Origin: Diadophis punctatus similis
Taxonomy: Eukaryota; Chordata; Lepidosauria; Squamata; Dipsadidae
DNA length: 64,000 nucleotides
Direction: 5' to 3'
Assembly (NCBI GenBank): GCA_023053685.1
Contig: JALIGW010000025.1
Coordinates: 9,597,453-9,661,452, forward strand
Shown here: one piece after another, positions 10,729 through 20,661 of the stretch
How the letters are laid out: the number at the start of each line of letters is the position of its first letter
How positions within the stretch are numbered: position 1 is the stretch's first letter
The notes under the pieces: generated by a model
Seen by the model: only the letters and a program-made list of their open reading frames with translations
The model's database searches: none
What the model was told of the DNA's origin: nothing
Made by a program: the position numbers and the translations under genes

Positions 10729-11383
10729 TGACCATTTAATTTAATTTAATTTAATTTAATTTAATTTAATTTAATTTAATTTAATTTAATTTAATTTAAT
10801 TTAATTTAATTTAATTTAATTTAATTTAATTTAATTTAATTTAATTTAATTTTTTAATTTAATTTAATTTAATTTAATTTAATTTAATTTAATTTAATTT
10901 AATTTATTTTATTTTTAATTTATTTTTAATTTAATTTAATTTATTTCTATGCCGCCCATTCCCTGGGGACTCTGGGCGGCTCACAACACGTTAGATTCCA
11001 GTACAGAGTATAATGCAATAATTAAAATATATAGCAATATCAAATACAATAATTAAAAAATACAAAAAATACAAAAGTTAAAAAGAGTATCTCATTACCA
11101 TCATGGGGGGAGACCCTTATTTAATCTAGGTGGTCTCACTTTCACCCCGCCTGCCAGAAGAGCCAAGTTTTTATTGCTTTCCGGAAGGCCAGTAGGGTGG
11201 GGATGGTCCTGATCTCCGGGGGAAGCTGGTTCCACAGGGAGGGAGCTCCCACAGAGAAGGCCCTCCCCCTCGGCCCCACCAGCCGGCATTGTTTGGTCGA
11301 CGGGACCTGGAGGAGGCCGACTCTGTGGGCCCTAACCTGTCGTAGGGAGGTATACGGCAGGATGCGGTCCCGAAGGTGACCAT
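10729..11383 (-). mobile_element. L2 LINE 3' end nested in the L3 element
   Basis: On the minus strand the sequence encodes an L2-type C-terminus, with 'KQCRLVGPRGRAFSVGAPS' then LWNQLPPEIRTIPTLLAFRK, then a 3' UTR with 'GGGAATGGGCGGCATAG'. It ends in the ATTTA array. TGACCAT occurs at both edges (10729-10735, 11377-11383), consistent with a target duplication. About 70 bases of the expected L3 sequence seem missing at the site. The same L2 family provides the RT fragment at 22335-23039. Confidence 0.75.
10733..10945. repeat. (TTTAA)n microsatellite array
   Basis: About 210 bp of almost pure TTTAA pentamer, with interruptions near 10850 and 10905. It sits exactly at the 3' end of the L2 copy, so it is probably an expanded LINE tail. 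Confidence 0.95.
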
Positions 11384-11790
11384 AAGTTTGTATCTATTGT
11401 GTGCTCATGTATTGTGGTTGAAGCTGAAGTATTCATTGACAGGTAGGACATTGTAGCAAATAATTTTATGTACCATGCTTAGGTCGGATCAAAGACGGTG
11501 AAGTTCTAAGTTGTCTAGGCCCAAAATTTTAAGTCTGATGGCATAAGGTATTCTGTTGCAAGCAGAGGAGTAGAGGACTCTTCTCGTGAAATATCTCTGG
11601 ACTTGTTCGATTGTATTAATGTCTAATATGCAGTGTGGGTTCCAGACATATGAGCTGTATTCAAGAATTGGTCTAGCAAAAGTTTTGTATGCCCTAGTTT
11701 GCAGTTCAATATTACCGGAGAAGAAGCTACGCAAGATTGGAACATTCCAGAGCTCTAATGGAATGGAAACATGGTTGTTTTCTTAACATG

Positions 11791-12954
11791 CTCAACAGTT
11801 TGAAGCAGACAATTATAATTATTTTTGGCATACAGGGATCCTTTCCATGTTACCCGCAGTGAATTATAAAATCCATTCTGACTATTGCAGCCCACATTAA
11901 AGTTTTAGATAGATCAGAATTGGTTTTACCTACTTGCCATTAAAATGTTTATAGAGTATATGTAATAGTTATACTCATCTAAAGGGAACAGGTCTGTATT
12001 CTTTCTGCTGATCAATCTTGCAATCCTCTTACATTAATTCTTGGAAGTACACAATTCATAAGCAAAATGAATCAACGCCATTCATACTTATCCAGGGACA
12101 TTTTCTATCGTGGCAGAATACTAACATTTTAATTCAAAGGTACAATAACTACAGCCGGTCATTTCCTTTTCCTGTGCCAGATCCCTTTCTTGGAATCGCA
12201 CTTGTGCAACCTCATTTCAAAAATATTAAGGCATAGATTTTTGCTGGCAAGACTTGCTTCAGTCCCCATGAGGGAAGCGTGACTTTAAAAATGTATGACT
12301 TTTAAGGCATTTTTCTGCTGTTGTCAGCTATGTCATTTGTATGAACTGCTGAGATGCTGGTAATTCACCAAAATTGCCTGCTAGGGGTGGTTTTACAGAC
12401 CGTTTCACTAGAGACAGCTGGAGACAGCATTCCTCTTCCCCTTTTGTTAATTGTTGGCAGGCTTGTGACATCTTTTTCGTATCCATTGTGAATGAGATTA
12501 GAAGAATATGGGAGTTAAGCATTTAATCAGTCACAACTGTCAGGAACAGTTAGATCTGCCTCTGATATTCTCTTGCATCCTCGGGACTATACCTTTCTCT
12601 ACTGCCAAATCTTATTCATGCACAATTTCCTTCCCTGACTAGTCCTTTTCTTACTGATGAAGAGATTCTTTTGTTGTGAAACTGCAATTATACCCATGCT
12701 AAAAGAAAATCCATGCCAATCTGTAGGTTTCCATCGCATTCCAGTGGAATTTCAAGAAAGAAAATCAAGGATAAAATAGGAGAGGAAGGAATGGTTTTCT
12801 TTGCATAAAGAGGCTACTCAGTTCTCAGTGGCTCCCATTAAATTCATGAGCCTAAATAAAAGAACTGCAGTCTACAACTCAGCCAGATACGAACCCCCAA
12901 ACATAGAGCTATTGGCGCATACAGAAATCTGTGCCTTCAGGACAACCAACGTCA
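11791..12954. other. Long stretch with no recognised feature
   Basis: No supported gene, SINE or LINE. Short open frames here show no domains. Confidence 0.45.
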
Positions 12955-13180
12955 TGAGGGTGCGGGTTCGTTCTCCAAACTTGTGGGTTGGTTTCTGAAT
13001 GTTTGGTTACCAGGTTAGGTAACATCTTCAGTAGAGTTTAGGGGAGTTTATCCCCTAAATGCTGCTGAAGATGTTACCTAGCGTGGTAACGAAACATTCG
13101 GAAACCAACCCACAAGCTCAGAGAAGGAACCTTCACCCTCATCCTACACCTGAGCTACAGATATTTGCCACCATTGCAAA
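12955..13180 (+). repeat. Inverted dimer of a hairpin-bearing repeat
   Basis: Two roughly 61-bp arms (12971-13031 and 13065-13125) are inverted copies, sharing 'CTTGTGGGTTGGTTTC', ATGTTT and AACATCTTCAG. The spacer itself folds: TTTAGGGGA and TCCCCTAAA around GTTTA (13037-13059). Inside the right arm, CTGAAGA is followed by GTTACC/GGTAAC stems and GAAAC. The right flank 'GAGCTACAGATATTTGCC' recurs in reverse beside 14290-14440. Family unknown; a Penelope-like or other retroelement terminus is possible. Confidence 0.7.
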
Positions 13181-13312
13181 ACCAACATCATCTCAAAACT
13201 TTAGAGTGCCACCCAGAATTCCTCAAACATTTACAATTTTCACTATACTTTAAAGGTGATATTAGATGGGGAATAATTGTAATTTTGATAAAGTTCAGTA
13301 AAATATGAAAAA

Positions 13313-13475
13313 AAGGTTGGAAGGGACACGAAGATCATCTAAGCTACATCTCTGTCCAGGGCAAGAATATGCTTCTGCTGCATTCCTGACAGATGGAATT
13401 CTAGTCTCTGCCCAAACATCTCCATTGATGGAAAGTCTACCATCTCCTAAAACAGTTTGTCCCATTGCTAAACAA
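13313..13475 (-). repeat. CR1 LINE 3' UTR fragment, diverged
   Basis: Contains 'GGTTGGAAGGGACACGAAG', ATCATCTAAGCTACATC and a CCAGGGCAAGAAT stretch, the reverse complement of a CR1 3' end. Short and decayed. Confidence 0.55.
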
Positions 13476-13602
13476 AGCATTCAGGATTGATGCGCAATCC
13501 AGATTTTCTTCGATTCACAATTTCTACACAAAGGGCAGCTGTGGTCAAGAAGGCCTTTCACATTCATCTTGTGTACCATTGTGTCGATTCCTAGACAAGG
13601 AG

Positions 13603-13707
13603 GCCCTTCCTTCCTTCCTTCCTTCCTTCCTTCCTTCCTTCCTTCCTTCCTTCCTTCCTTCCTTCCTTCCTTCCTTCCTTCCTTCCTTCCTTCCTTCCTT
13701 CCTTCCT
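13603..13707. repeat. (CCTT)n microsatellite
   Basis: About 105 bp of pure CTTC tetramer; the Pro-Ser-Phe-Leu or Lys-Glu-Gly-Arg repeat frames across it are artefacts. Confidence 0.98.
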
Positions 13708-13909
13708 CTAGATGGGGCTATCTTGAAGAACACTCAGAAGCTGTAAGCTACTGACTGGACCACCTATATCCCATAGTTTCTGCTCATCCTGCACAATCAT
13801 GGAGAGTGGAAGTACTCTAGATTCCAGCAATTAAACTGTGTTTTCTCTGTCACTGTGCCTATCCTCTGGAACAGCATTCACCCTGAGATTCATGTGGCTT
13901 CTACCCTGA

Positions 13910-14235
13910 TATTGTTGTTGTTGTTATTATTATTATTATGTATACACTAATGTTAAATCATACCTGCCAATTTTTAACTGGTGTTGGTTTCATTCACGTT
14001 GAATTCTTCTCAAGAACCTAGGATGTCATAACGTATTAGTATAGTACATGGGCTGATCCGAGCACTGTGGCCTTTTGTAATTGACAGATGGAAATTTTGT
14101 TAGTGCACAGATTTTCTAAGTGCTGTCAAAGGTTTTGGGGCATGGCACAGAGTGGCGATAGTCACTGGGACCACCACTACTGGTTTATGCCATATTATTA
14201 TTTGTGTTGTTGTTGATATTATTATTAAGATTTTT
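13910..14235 (-). pseudogene. Dong/R4-like LINE C-terminal fragment
   Basis: The minus strand reads PVVVVPVTIATLC, then after a frameshift ENLCTNKISICQLQKATVLG, then SAHV. The pattern 'VVPVVIGxLGxxPKxL...QLQKxxLLGTAxILR' is the C-terminal segment of R2/R4-superfamily LINEs known from reptiles and invertebrates. Stops and frameshifts make it a relic. Flanked by (GTT)n and (ATT)n triplet tracts. Confidence 0.55.
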
Positions 14236-14284
14236 ATTTGTGAACATTATTTAGTTTTTATTATACACACAGAGCTACCTTTGC

Positions 14285-14445
14285 AATAGTGGCGAATATC
14301 TGTAGCTTGGATGTAGGATGAGGGTGAAGGTTCATTCTCCGAGCTTGTGGCTTGGTTTCTGAATGTTTCGTTAGCAGGTTAGGTAACGAAATGTTCAGAA
14401 ACCAACCCACAAACTTGGAATATGAACCTTCATCCTCAGATAGAT
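14285..14445 (-). repeat. Second inverted dimer of the hairpin repeat
   Basis: Left arm 'GAGCTTGTGGCTTGGTTTC' mirrors right arm GAAACCAACCCACAAACTTG, with TTCGTTAGC / GGTAACGAA between. The left flank (TAGTGGCGAATATCTGTAGC) is the inverse of the flank of 12955-13180. The spacer of that first copy, with its own small hairpin, is missing here. Confidence 0.7.
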
Positions 14446-14514
14446 AGCTACCTACCTACCTACCCACATAACTCTAGGTGGCAAACATACCTAATGTTTC
14501 TGCTTCCTATTTTC

Positions 14515-14515
<1 letters not shown>

Positions 14516-14551
<36 letters not shown>
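14516..14551. repeat. (CAA)n microsatellite
   Basis: Twelve pure ACA triplets. Confidence 0.95.
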
Positions 14552-15794
14552 CCCTGTGAGGTAGGTTAGGACTGGCTCTCCAGTTTGTCTGTGTTCCAGA
14601 AATCTGTTCACTTTTTCCACTGGCTGTTCACTTGGGGCTTGAGTTAAGTTGGGTGCTGACCCCTGGTAGTTTTCTGTTTGGTCTTGGATCTGATTTTGTT
14701 TTTGTTTCCTGGATGTGCATGGCTTGCATTTTTACTCTTCCTCTGCTTTATTGTTTTTAGTGTTGTAAGCCACCCGGAGTCAGTGAGAGTTAAGTGCCTT
14801 TAAATCTCATAAACAAATAATTCTTACTGTATTGGCATTTTTTTCCTTAACATTGAATCAAAATCAACTTCTTTGTCTTTTAATCCCATTGTTTCTTGCC
14901 TGTTTTCCAGAATAACTGTGAATAATTTTGACCATTGTCTACACAGCAACCCTCAAATACTTGAAGATTGTTATTACATCACGCCTCTCCAAAGTTTCTT
15001 TTTTCTACAGACTAAATATACCCAACATTTCCAACAAGTTCCCTTAAGATTTTTCTTCCAGCCTTTTTTTTCTTGATTGCTTTCCTCTGGACTTGCTCCA
15101 GTTTGTCAATGTCTTTCCTGTAATTTGATGCCCAGGACTGAATGCAATATTCTAGGTGAGGTGTCATCAATGCAGAATAGAGAGAAACAATAACTTCTCT
15201 TGAACTTGACACTGTATTCTATCAATGAAACCTAGAATTTCATTTCTTTTCATTTCTTTTCTTTTCTTTTTCTTTTTGCAGCTGCATCACACTGGTGATT
15301 TATATAAGGTACATGACCCCCAAGATATTCAGGTCCTTTTTGCATGTACTAAAGTTTCACCTGATTTTTTTTTCTACCCAAATGCAGGATTTTGCATTTG
15401 TTCCTGTTCAAACCTTACTGGGCTTTGTTCAGAGTCCAAGCTTGTGAAGTGCCTCCTGAATTTTAATAGTAATCTCTTTGCTACCCCACTGGTCTTTATA
15501 TCACCTGCATATTGTATTTTCTAACCCTTCTTCCAAATTATGTATAAATATATTGAACATCACAAGACCTAGAACAGGGCCCTGCAGTATTCCATTTCTT
15601 CCACCTTGACATGGAATTGTAGACATACACTTGTTAGCTGTGATTGCTCCCTTAGTTGCATAGTTACCTAATGGTGGCATCGTCCAGTTTGCCAGTATGA
15701 TCTTCTCTGTTAGGATCCTATGGGAGATTTTGTCAAATGCTTTGCTGAAGTCAAGATACACTCACCACATTCCTGTGGGTAGCTACATTAGTTA

Positions 15795-16155
15795 TGACGG
15801 GATAGGAATTTATTCCTATCGAGGTGATGTATAGATCTTGTTCCCTTGAAGTCATTCTTACTTAGAAAATAAAACCGAGATTTAATTCTAATTAACAAAA
15901 TATTTATTTCAGTATAAAAGTAACAAAACATAAACCTTAATAAGCTACATTGTCTCAGTTAAGAATTCACATCTGCCTCGGGCGAGGCTTGCAGGAGAAG
16001 AAAGAAGGAGAAGACAAACTCCTGGAATGCACACATGTGCAGTAATACATGTCACATGTCTGCTTGATTAGAAAATACAGTAGATCTAGAAATATAGTAG
16101 AAAACTAAGAAATATAACACAGAAGCTCAACTGGCAATATATTTACATCGTGACA
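15795..16155 (-). repeat. 3' LTR of the copia element
   Basis: 361 bp, minus-strand TGTCACGATG at the start and CCCGTCA at the end. An AATAAA-type signal lies near 15907 on the minus strand. Near its end is a perfect palindrome GATAGGAAT/ATTCCTATC (15801-15820). Confidence 0.85.
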
Positions 16156-16189
16156 CCCCCTTCTTTGTCAGTTGGGCTAATATGATGTG

Positions 16190-17438
16190 TCAGTCAACAC
16201 ACAGTAAATATCTGAAGTAATCATGCTGAGCAGTAGGTAATGGTTTATTCAGAATGTCAGCTATCTGATATCTTGTTGGCACATACTCTAACTTTATAAG
16301 ACCTTGTCTCACTGACTCTCTAACATTTTTATAACAAATGTCAATATGTCTGGACCTTGAACCTGTGAAGTGAGTCCTTGAAATGTAACCTACTGACTGA
16401 TTATCTTCCATCACAGTGATTGGTTGTTTCGGCTTCGTCCAGATATCTGTAACTAAAGCATCAAACCAGGTTAGAGAATTACAAGTGTCAGACACAAATG
16501 CATACTCCGCTTCAGTTGATGAGCAGGAAATAAAACTTTGTTTTCTCACATTCCAGTAAACTGGACATCCATTCAGGAACATTATGTAACCTGATGTGCT
16601 TTTTCTTGACTCATTATCACTTGCCCAATCTGCATCTGCATAGCAATACATCTCCACAAAATCTGTATGTTCTGGTTCTAGCTTCAATTTTAAATATTTT
16701 GTGTGTTTCAAGTATTTCAATAACTTCTTAATACATGACCAGTGAAACTCTGTTGCTTTGCCTACATGTCTTGAAAAATTAACACTAAGTGCTATGTCTG
16801 GTCTAGTCCATCCACTAATATAAAGTAATGAACCAATTACTGAACGATAAAGTGTTTGATCCTTGAACTCAGGACTATATGCATCTTTCAAATTGTGAAA
16901 ATCAGTTTGCATGGGTGTTTGTGTAGGTGTTGCATCTGTCATGTTGCAATGATGCAAAAGTTGATCTATCTTAGTCTGTTGTGAGAGGCTAAACCCCTTC
17001 TGTGTCTTTTCAATGTGAACCCCTAAATATTCATTAATGTGTCCTAATGATTTCAATGTGAAGTATTGTTGCAAACATTTAACAAAATTCTCACTCATGT
17101 CTTTGTTTGGACCAATGTAAACAATGTTATCAACATAAACAAGAACAATTTCATAAGCATTTTCATACATTTTTGTGAACATGCATTCATCAGTGTCGGA
17201 CTTAATAAAGCCCATCAAATTTAGTTTGTCTTTTAGACATGTGTACCACATCAGACCTGATTGTTTCAGACCATAGAGACTCTTGTTTATGAACCAAGTA
17301 TCCGCTTCTCGGCCCCGGAAGCCGGAGGCGCATCTGACGTAGATCTCTTCATCTAGATAAGCTGTTTCAACATCAAATTGGAAAACTTCAAGTCCAAGGA
17401 ATTTCAACACCTCCTGAAAACCATCCTCTGCTACCATG
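16190..17438 (-). pseudogene. Copia polyprotein C-terminal part: reverse transcriptase and RNase H
   Basis: The open frame runs from an ATG at 17488, but its first 16 or so codons are host LINE plus LTR sequence; the genuine part begins at about residue 18. Residues 36-52 carry FDVETAYLDEEIYVR (copia RT 'DVKTAFLNG..EEIYM'), 69-81 KSLYGLKQSGLMWY, and 118-121 YVDN where copia has YVDD, so a catalytic Asp is lost by a G-to-A change. The RNase H part has YADADWASDN, KSTSGY, SCSSTEAEY, EDNQSV and RSRHID, all well kept. The long open frame (432 codons) suggests a fairly young copy. It would once have copied the element's RNA in cytoplasmic particles; it cannot act alone now. Confidence 0.93.
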
Positions 17439-17700
17439 ACTGGCAATATATTCACATCATGACAAGTCACTTCAACAAAAAAGATCAAGCTGGTTTGCCA
17501 TGATCCGTTCTTGATAATCCTGCATTACTGGCTCCTACCAAGGCAAACATCATTCTCTAAAGGCTCCTCAACTGAGTAATCTGTTCCAGAATTTTGCTTT
17601 GAATGAAAGTCAGGCTGACTAATTTGCAGTTAACCAGTTCCTTTTTTTTCATCCTCCTGAAAATAGGGAAGATATTTTGGGTTTGGTTTAGCGTGTTTAT

Positions 17701-18310
17701 ATCAAATACAGTAATTTTATAAGACACAGTTTTGGGCTTAGTGAGAAAGGACAGGTTGCCCCTGAGGCAATGTTCTTCCCTTCTAGATTTTATGGAGGAG
17801 GAGGAGGTGGTGGGCTTTCCTCTTAATAGTCAAAGCCCGCCTAGACCAATCCATCAAACCCATAAGATCATATTGAAACCCTCATATACAGTACTACCCT
17901 CATTTACAGTACTACATAATTCAGTCTACTCTCCTGCAGAGGTAATATTAGTAAAAGGGTAGATGAATAAATAGAATAAATAATGGAGTGATCAAATAAA
18001 GACAGAAAGTGGGAAGTTAACTGAATCTTCATTGGCTTGCTCCCTTTATTCATTCACTTATATGTCATTCCAATGACCAAATAAATGATATTATACTTCT
18101 CAACTTTAATGACTTTTTGGGGATTTGCTGAAAGAAAAAGCAAAGATGAGGTAGTCTTAATCATGTAGCCTGCATAAATCATTCTCTTTTTTGAAAATAG
18201 AGATGCTTGCTTTCCATCTGGGGTTTCTATAAGAGGAGTAAAAAAAAGTCATGATGGCAGTAATGACCATATGATCAAAACTCCTCCTCTTTCTTATTTG
18301 TGATACATAC
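17701..18310. other. No recognised feature
   Basis: No supported frame or repeat in this interval. Confidence 0.45.
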
Positions 18311-18311
18311 A

Positions 18312-18345
<34 letters not shown>
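18311..18345. repeat. (CA)n(TA)n microsatellite
   Basis: About 22 bp of CA followed by 12 bp of TA, directly joined to the hairpin repeat on its right. Confidence 0.9.
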
Positions 18346-18452
18346 CTGATGATGTTACCTAGTTTGGGTAATGAAATGTCTGCAAGAAAACGACCAAGCT
18401 CAGAGAGCATCAAGGCACTCTCATTTTAACCCTGAGCTACAAATATTCTCCT
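18346..18452 (+). repeat. Single copy of the hairpin-bearing repeat
   Basis: CTGATGA (18346-18352), GTTACC (18354-18359), GGTAAT (18367-18372) and GAAA (18373-18376), then 'AAGCTCAGAGAGCATCAAGG' and GAGCTACAAATATTC. It matches the arms of the dimers near 13 and 14.3 kb, but is not inverted here. Confidence 0.65.
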
Positions 18453-19165
18453 TTATTGATACAACACATAAAAAGGGGTGGGGCTTTGATCACCTGGCTG
18501 TCTGTCTTTTTTAACCCCTCCCCCTCACAGACACTGCTGTTCTCCTATCATACAGCATTTGCTGAATTCGGCATGAGGATCGCTAATCAAATTACTGCTG
18601 AATAAAGACATTGCAGTAGGTTAATCTGACAACTTGATAAGAAAGCAGAAAGAAATAAAGACTTTCTACTGAGGCTTTAAAAGCAAGCATGCAAATGATT
18701 AGACATGAGTCAGTAGTCATGTCTCGCAAGAAAGGCAGATTCAGTGAAGAAAATTAGAATAAAGGGATCTGAATGATGGATCACTATGTAATGTCAAGAA
18801 TAGATCTGGAGTAAAAATAGATGGAGAAAAAAGAAGTGGAAAAAAATCAGATGTGAAAGTAGAACAACTACAAGAAGACCATAAAAGTCCTGGAGGAATT
18901 TAGAGCTAAACCTGGAGAAGATGGGAGAAGATTGCTGAAGAGGGAAAACAGGAGCAAGCTATTTAGGGAAGATTGTTAAAAAGATTGCACAATCCTGAGA
19001 TAGAAGGAGGAAGGAGAAAAAGACTTAAAATAACTCCTCCTTAATTTAATTTAGTATAAGATGAAACAAAGAGAAACTTGGAGAGGTTTTCAAAGTTCTG
19101 TTATTCTATCTTATTGCTATAAAGAACATTCACAGAATCTCTATTGTACTAGTTTTGTGACATTA
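18453..19165. other. No recognised feature
   Basis: A-rich, purine-biased plus strand from about 18640 to 19080. I cannot assign it to a family. Confidence 0.4.
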
Positions 19166-19173
19166 CCTCAGAG

Positions 19174-19454
19174 TGTTCCTGCCGGTTCAGACCGGTTCTA
19201 CAGAACTGGTAGCGGGAATTTCCCCCCACTCGCCGAACCGGCAGTGATGGCCAGCTGGACACGCCCCCGAACCAGCTCTCTCGGCGGCGCCGTAGGCACC
19301 ACCATCTTGTTTTTCATTTCTGCGCACGTGCAGAAGGTGTTTTTTGCTTCTGCGCATGCACAGAAGCTTGGTTTTTAGCATTGCGCATGTGCGCGCGCCC
19401 ACGCGGTGCTTGAGGAAGCAAACCGGCAGCGAGGTAAGTCAGAACCCATACCTG
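19174..19454 (+). mobile_element. GC-rich hAT element, 'GAACCCAYCCCTG' family
   Basis: Right end CAGAACCCATACCTG; exact 8-bp duplication CCTCAGAG (19166-19173, 19455-19462). The extreme left terminus has drifted. Interior has 'GGTTCAGACCGGTTC', CGAACCGGCAGTGATGGCCA and palindromic TTCTGCGCATGCACAGAA (near 19350). Same family as 35146, 42606, 48458, 52274, 56003 and 62222. Confidence 0.88.
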
Positions 19455-19462
19455 CCTCAGAG

Positions 19463-20066
19463 GGCTGGAGGTATGAAAAAGGATGCTTGGTGCAATTATG
19501 GATGGAGGGGGGGGAGTACAAATAAAAATGAAAGAATGTTGCAACAGTGAAAAGAGAATGCTATTACGCAAATATGCAAGGAGAGGAAAAAGTTGCAAGA
19601 ATGTGGCTAAGGAGAATAATGAATGCTGCAATCTAAAAATGCAGAACAAATTTGACTAAAATTAAAAAAACAAGATATTTTGAAAGTGGGTAAAACAAGC
19701 TAAAGAATGGCCTCCAGTAAAGAAAATAAAAACGCTCAACATGGGCAAGAGTAGAACTGAATTAAATATGAATTTTTTTCAGTGATCTTATTACTTCCCT
19801 AGCTGTGATAGTTAAAGAAAGGAAATTTAAGGACTTCTCTCCCCTCATTTGCTTCCCCCCCCCAGACCAGTGTGTCAAAGTTTCACCCCCTGCTCATCTT
19901 CTTAAGGCCCAGCGAAGACTCTGATCTTCTCAGTGTGAAGTTTAGCACTGAGAAATTTGTGTTCTGAGAGAGCTTCATAATAATTCAGCCTTGCAAGACA
20001 GAGGCCAACTTCTTGTAAAGTTCTACTTCCTGCAGTGCTTACTGACAGTAAAGCTGGGTCTGCAAC
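19463..20066. other. No recognised feature
   Basis: No supported gene or repeat; short G and C homopolymers near 19505 and 19855. Confidence 0.45.
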
Positions 20067-20070
20067 AGGG

Positions 20071-20657
20071 TGTTGTAAGGAATATCCTTCTGGGTTTGGT
20101 TCCAAGTGGGGAAAAAGACACTGGAAGCATGGGACTGCTTGGAAAGATGGTTTAATGGAGGACAGTAGGACCACATGGTCTGAGGTCTCGGGGAAAAGGG
20201 GGATCACATGCCTCGAGGATGTTGAAGGAGAGAAAGAGGAAGAGATGCTGAGAGTTCCTTGTTTTATGCCCTCTCGGGCCCCTCCCTGGGGGCCTCCTGC
20301 TCCTGTGCAAGAAATGCACTCTGATTGGCTGTCAGACTCTCATGGGGCCATGCAGGGGCAACTCTGTAGGCTGCCTTGAGTCCCAGTTTGCTTGAGCCTT
20401 GCTGACTGATGCAATCTTCCTAGGTGCCAAGTGGTGAAATGGGTAGAAGGCTAATCCTATCATGTCCTAAGGGTGAAGGTCTTAATCCCATCACCCTGGA
20501 GCTGAAGGGGGGGCCAGGGAGCTGCAGGAAGCTGCTTTGTCTTTAGAACATGTTTCTCCTTTTCTCACCCAGAGATATTCTATATAATATTCTGCCTTTC
20601 TAATATTTTCCAAAATATTTTATTCCTCTAGGAGGGGGTAGGTGCTAACTTCCTACA
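20071..20657 (-). repeat. Solo LTR, endogenous retrovirus-like
   Basis: On the minus strand it starts TGTAGGAAGTTAGC and ends CCTTACAACA, 587 bp, flanked by a 4-bp duplication AGGG (20067-20070, 20658-20661). On the minus strand a CCAATCAGAG box (near 20328) is followed by GCATAAAACAAGG (TATA-like, near 20268) and CCATTAAACC (poly(A) signal variant, near 20155). This is U3-R-U5 order. A 4-bp duplication fits gammaretrovirus-like ERVs or some gypsy elements. No internal region remains. Confidence 0.8.
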
Positions 20658-20661
20658 AGGG

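Larger units (their letters stand above)
10450..11790 (-). mobile_element. CR1/L3 (Snake1-like) LINE fragment, interrupted by an L2 3' end
   Basis: At its 3' end (left) are ATTTATTTATTTTG repeats, then a 3' UTR with 'GCATGCCCCTTACAGACG' and 'GACAGTCTAAGGTTAAAG'. At its 5' side (11385-11790) the minus strand encodes an RT C-terminal region: RAYKTFARPILEYSSYVWNP, then IEQVQRYFTRRVLY, then LKILGLDNLELHRL. That block, 'RPxLEYxSxVW...EQVQRxFT', is the thumb/C-terminal region of CR1-clade LINEs. 5'-truncated and inactive. The family name is from memory of snake repeats. Confidence 0.8.
15795..17464 (-). mobile_element. Ty1/copia retrotransposon, internally deleted
   Basis: A complete 3' LTR (15795-16155, TG...CA) is preceded on the minus strand by the polypurine tract AAAGAAGGGGG (16156-16166) and the RT/RNase H region. 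At the other end only 26 bases of the 5' LTR remain (17439-17464: ACTGGCAATATATTCACATC plus ATGACA), and they match the 3' LTR's start with few changes. The element is flanked by AGTTA (15790-15794) and AGTCA (17465-17469), a 5-bp duplication with one mismatch. Thus 5' LTR, gag, protease, integrase and early RT were deleted after or during insertion. Confidence 0.85.
14860..17700 (-). mobile_element. CR1 LINE relic, split by a copia insertion
   Basis: Minus-strand pieces in order: near 17500 'GGTTTGCCATGATCCG' (a typical CR1 RT region), MYLDFSKAFDKISHRILTEK at 15700-15761 (RT motif region 2), then ILQGPVLGLVMFNIFIHNLE at about 15580, then [18 protein letters not shown] and [15 protein letters not shown] at 15100-15200 (RT thumb/C-terminus). 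The RT 'FADD' core between is lost. The element continues on both sides of 15795-17464, so the copia element entered it. Confidence 0.85.
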
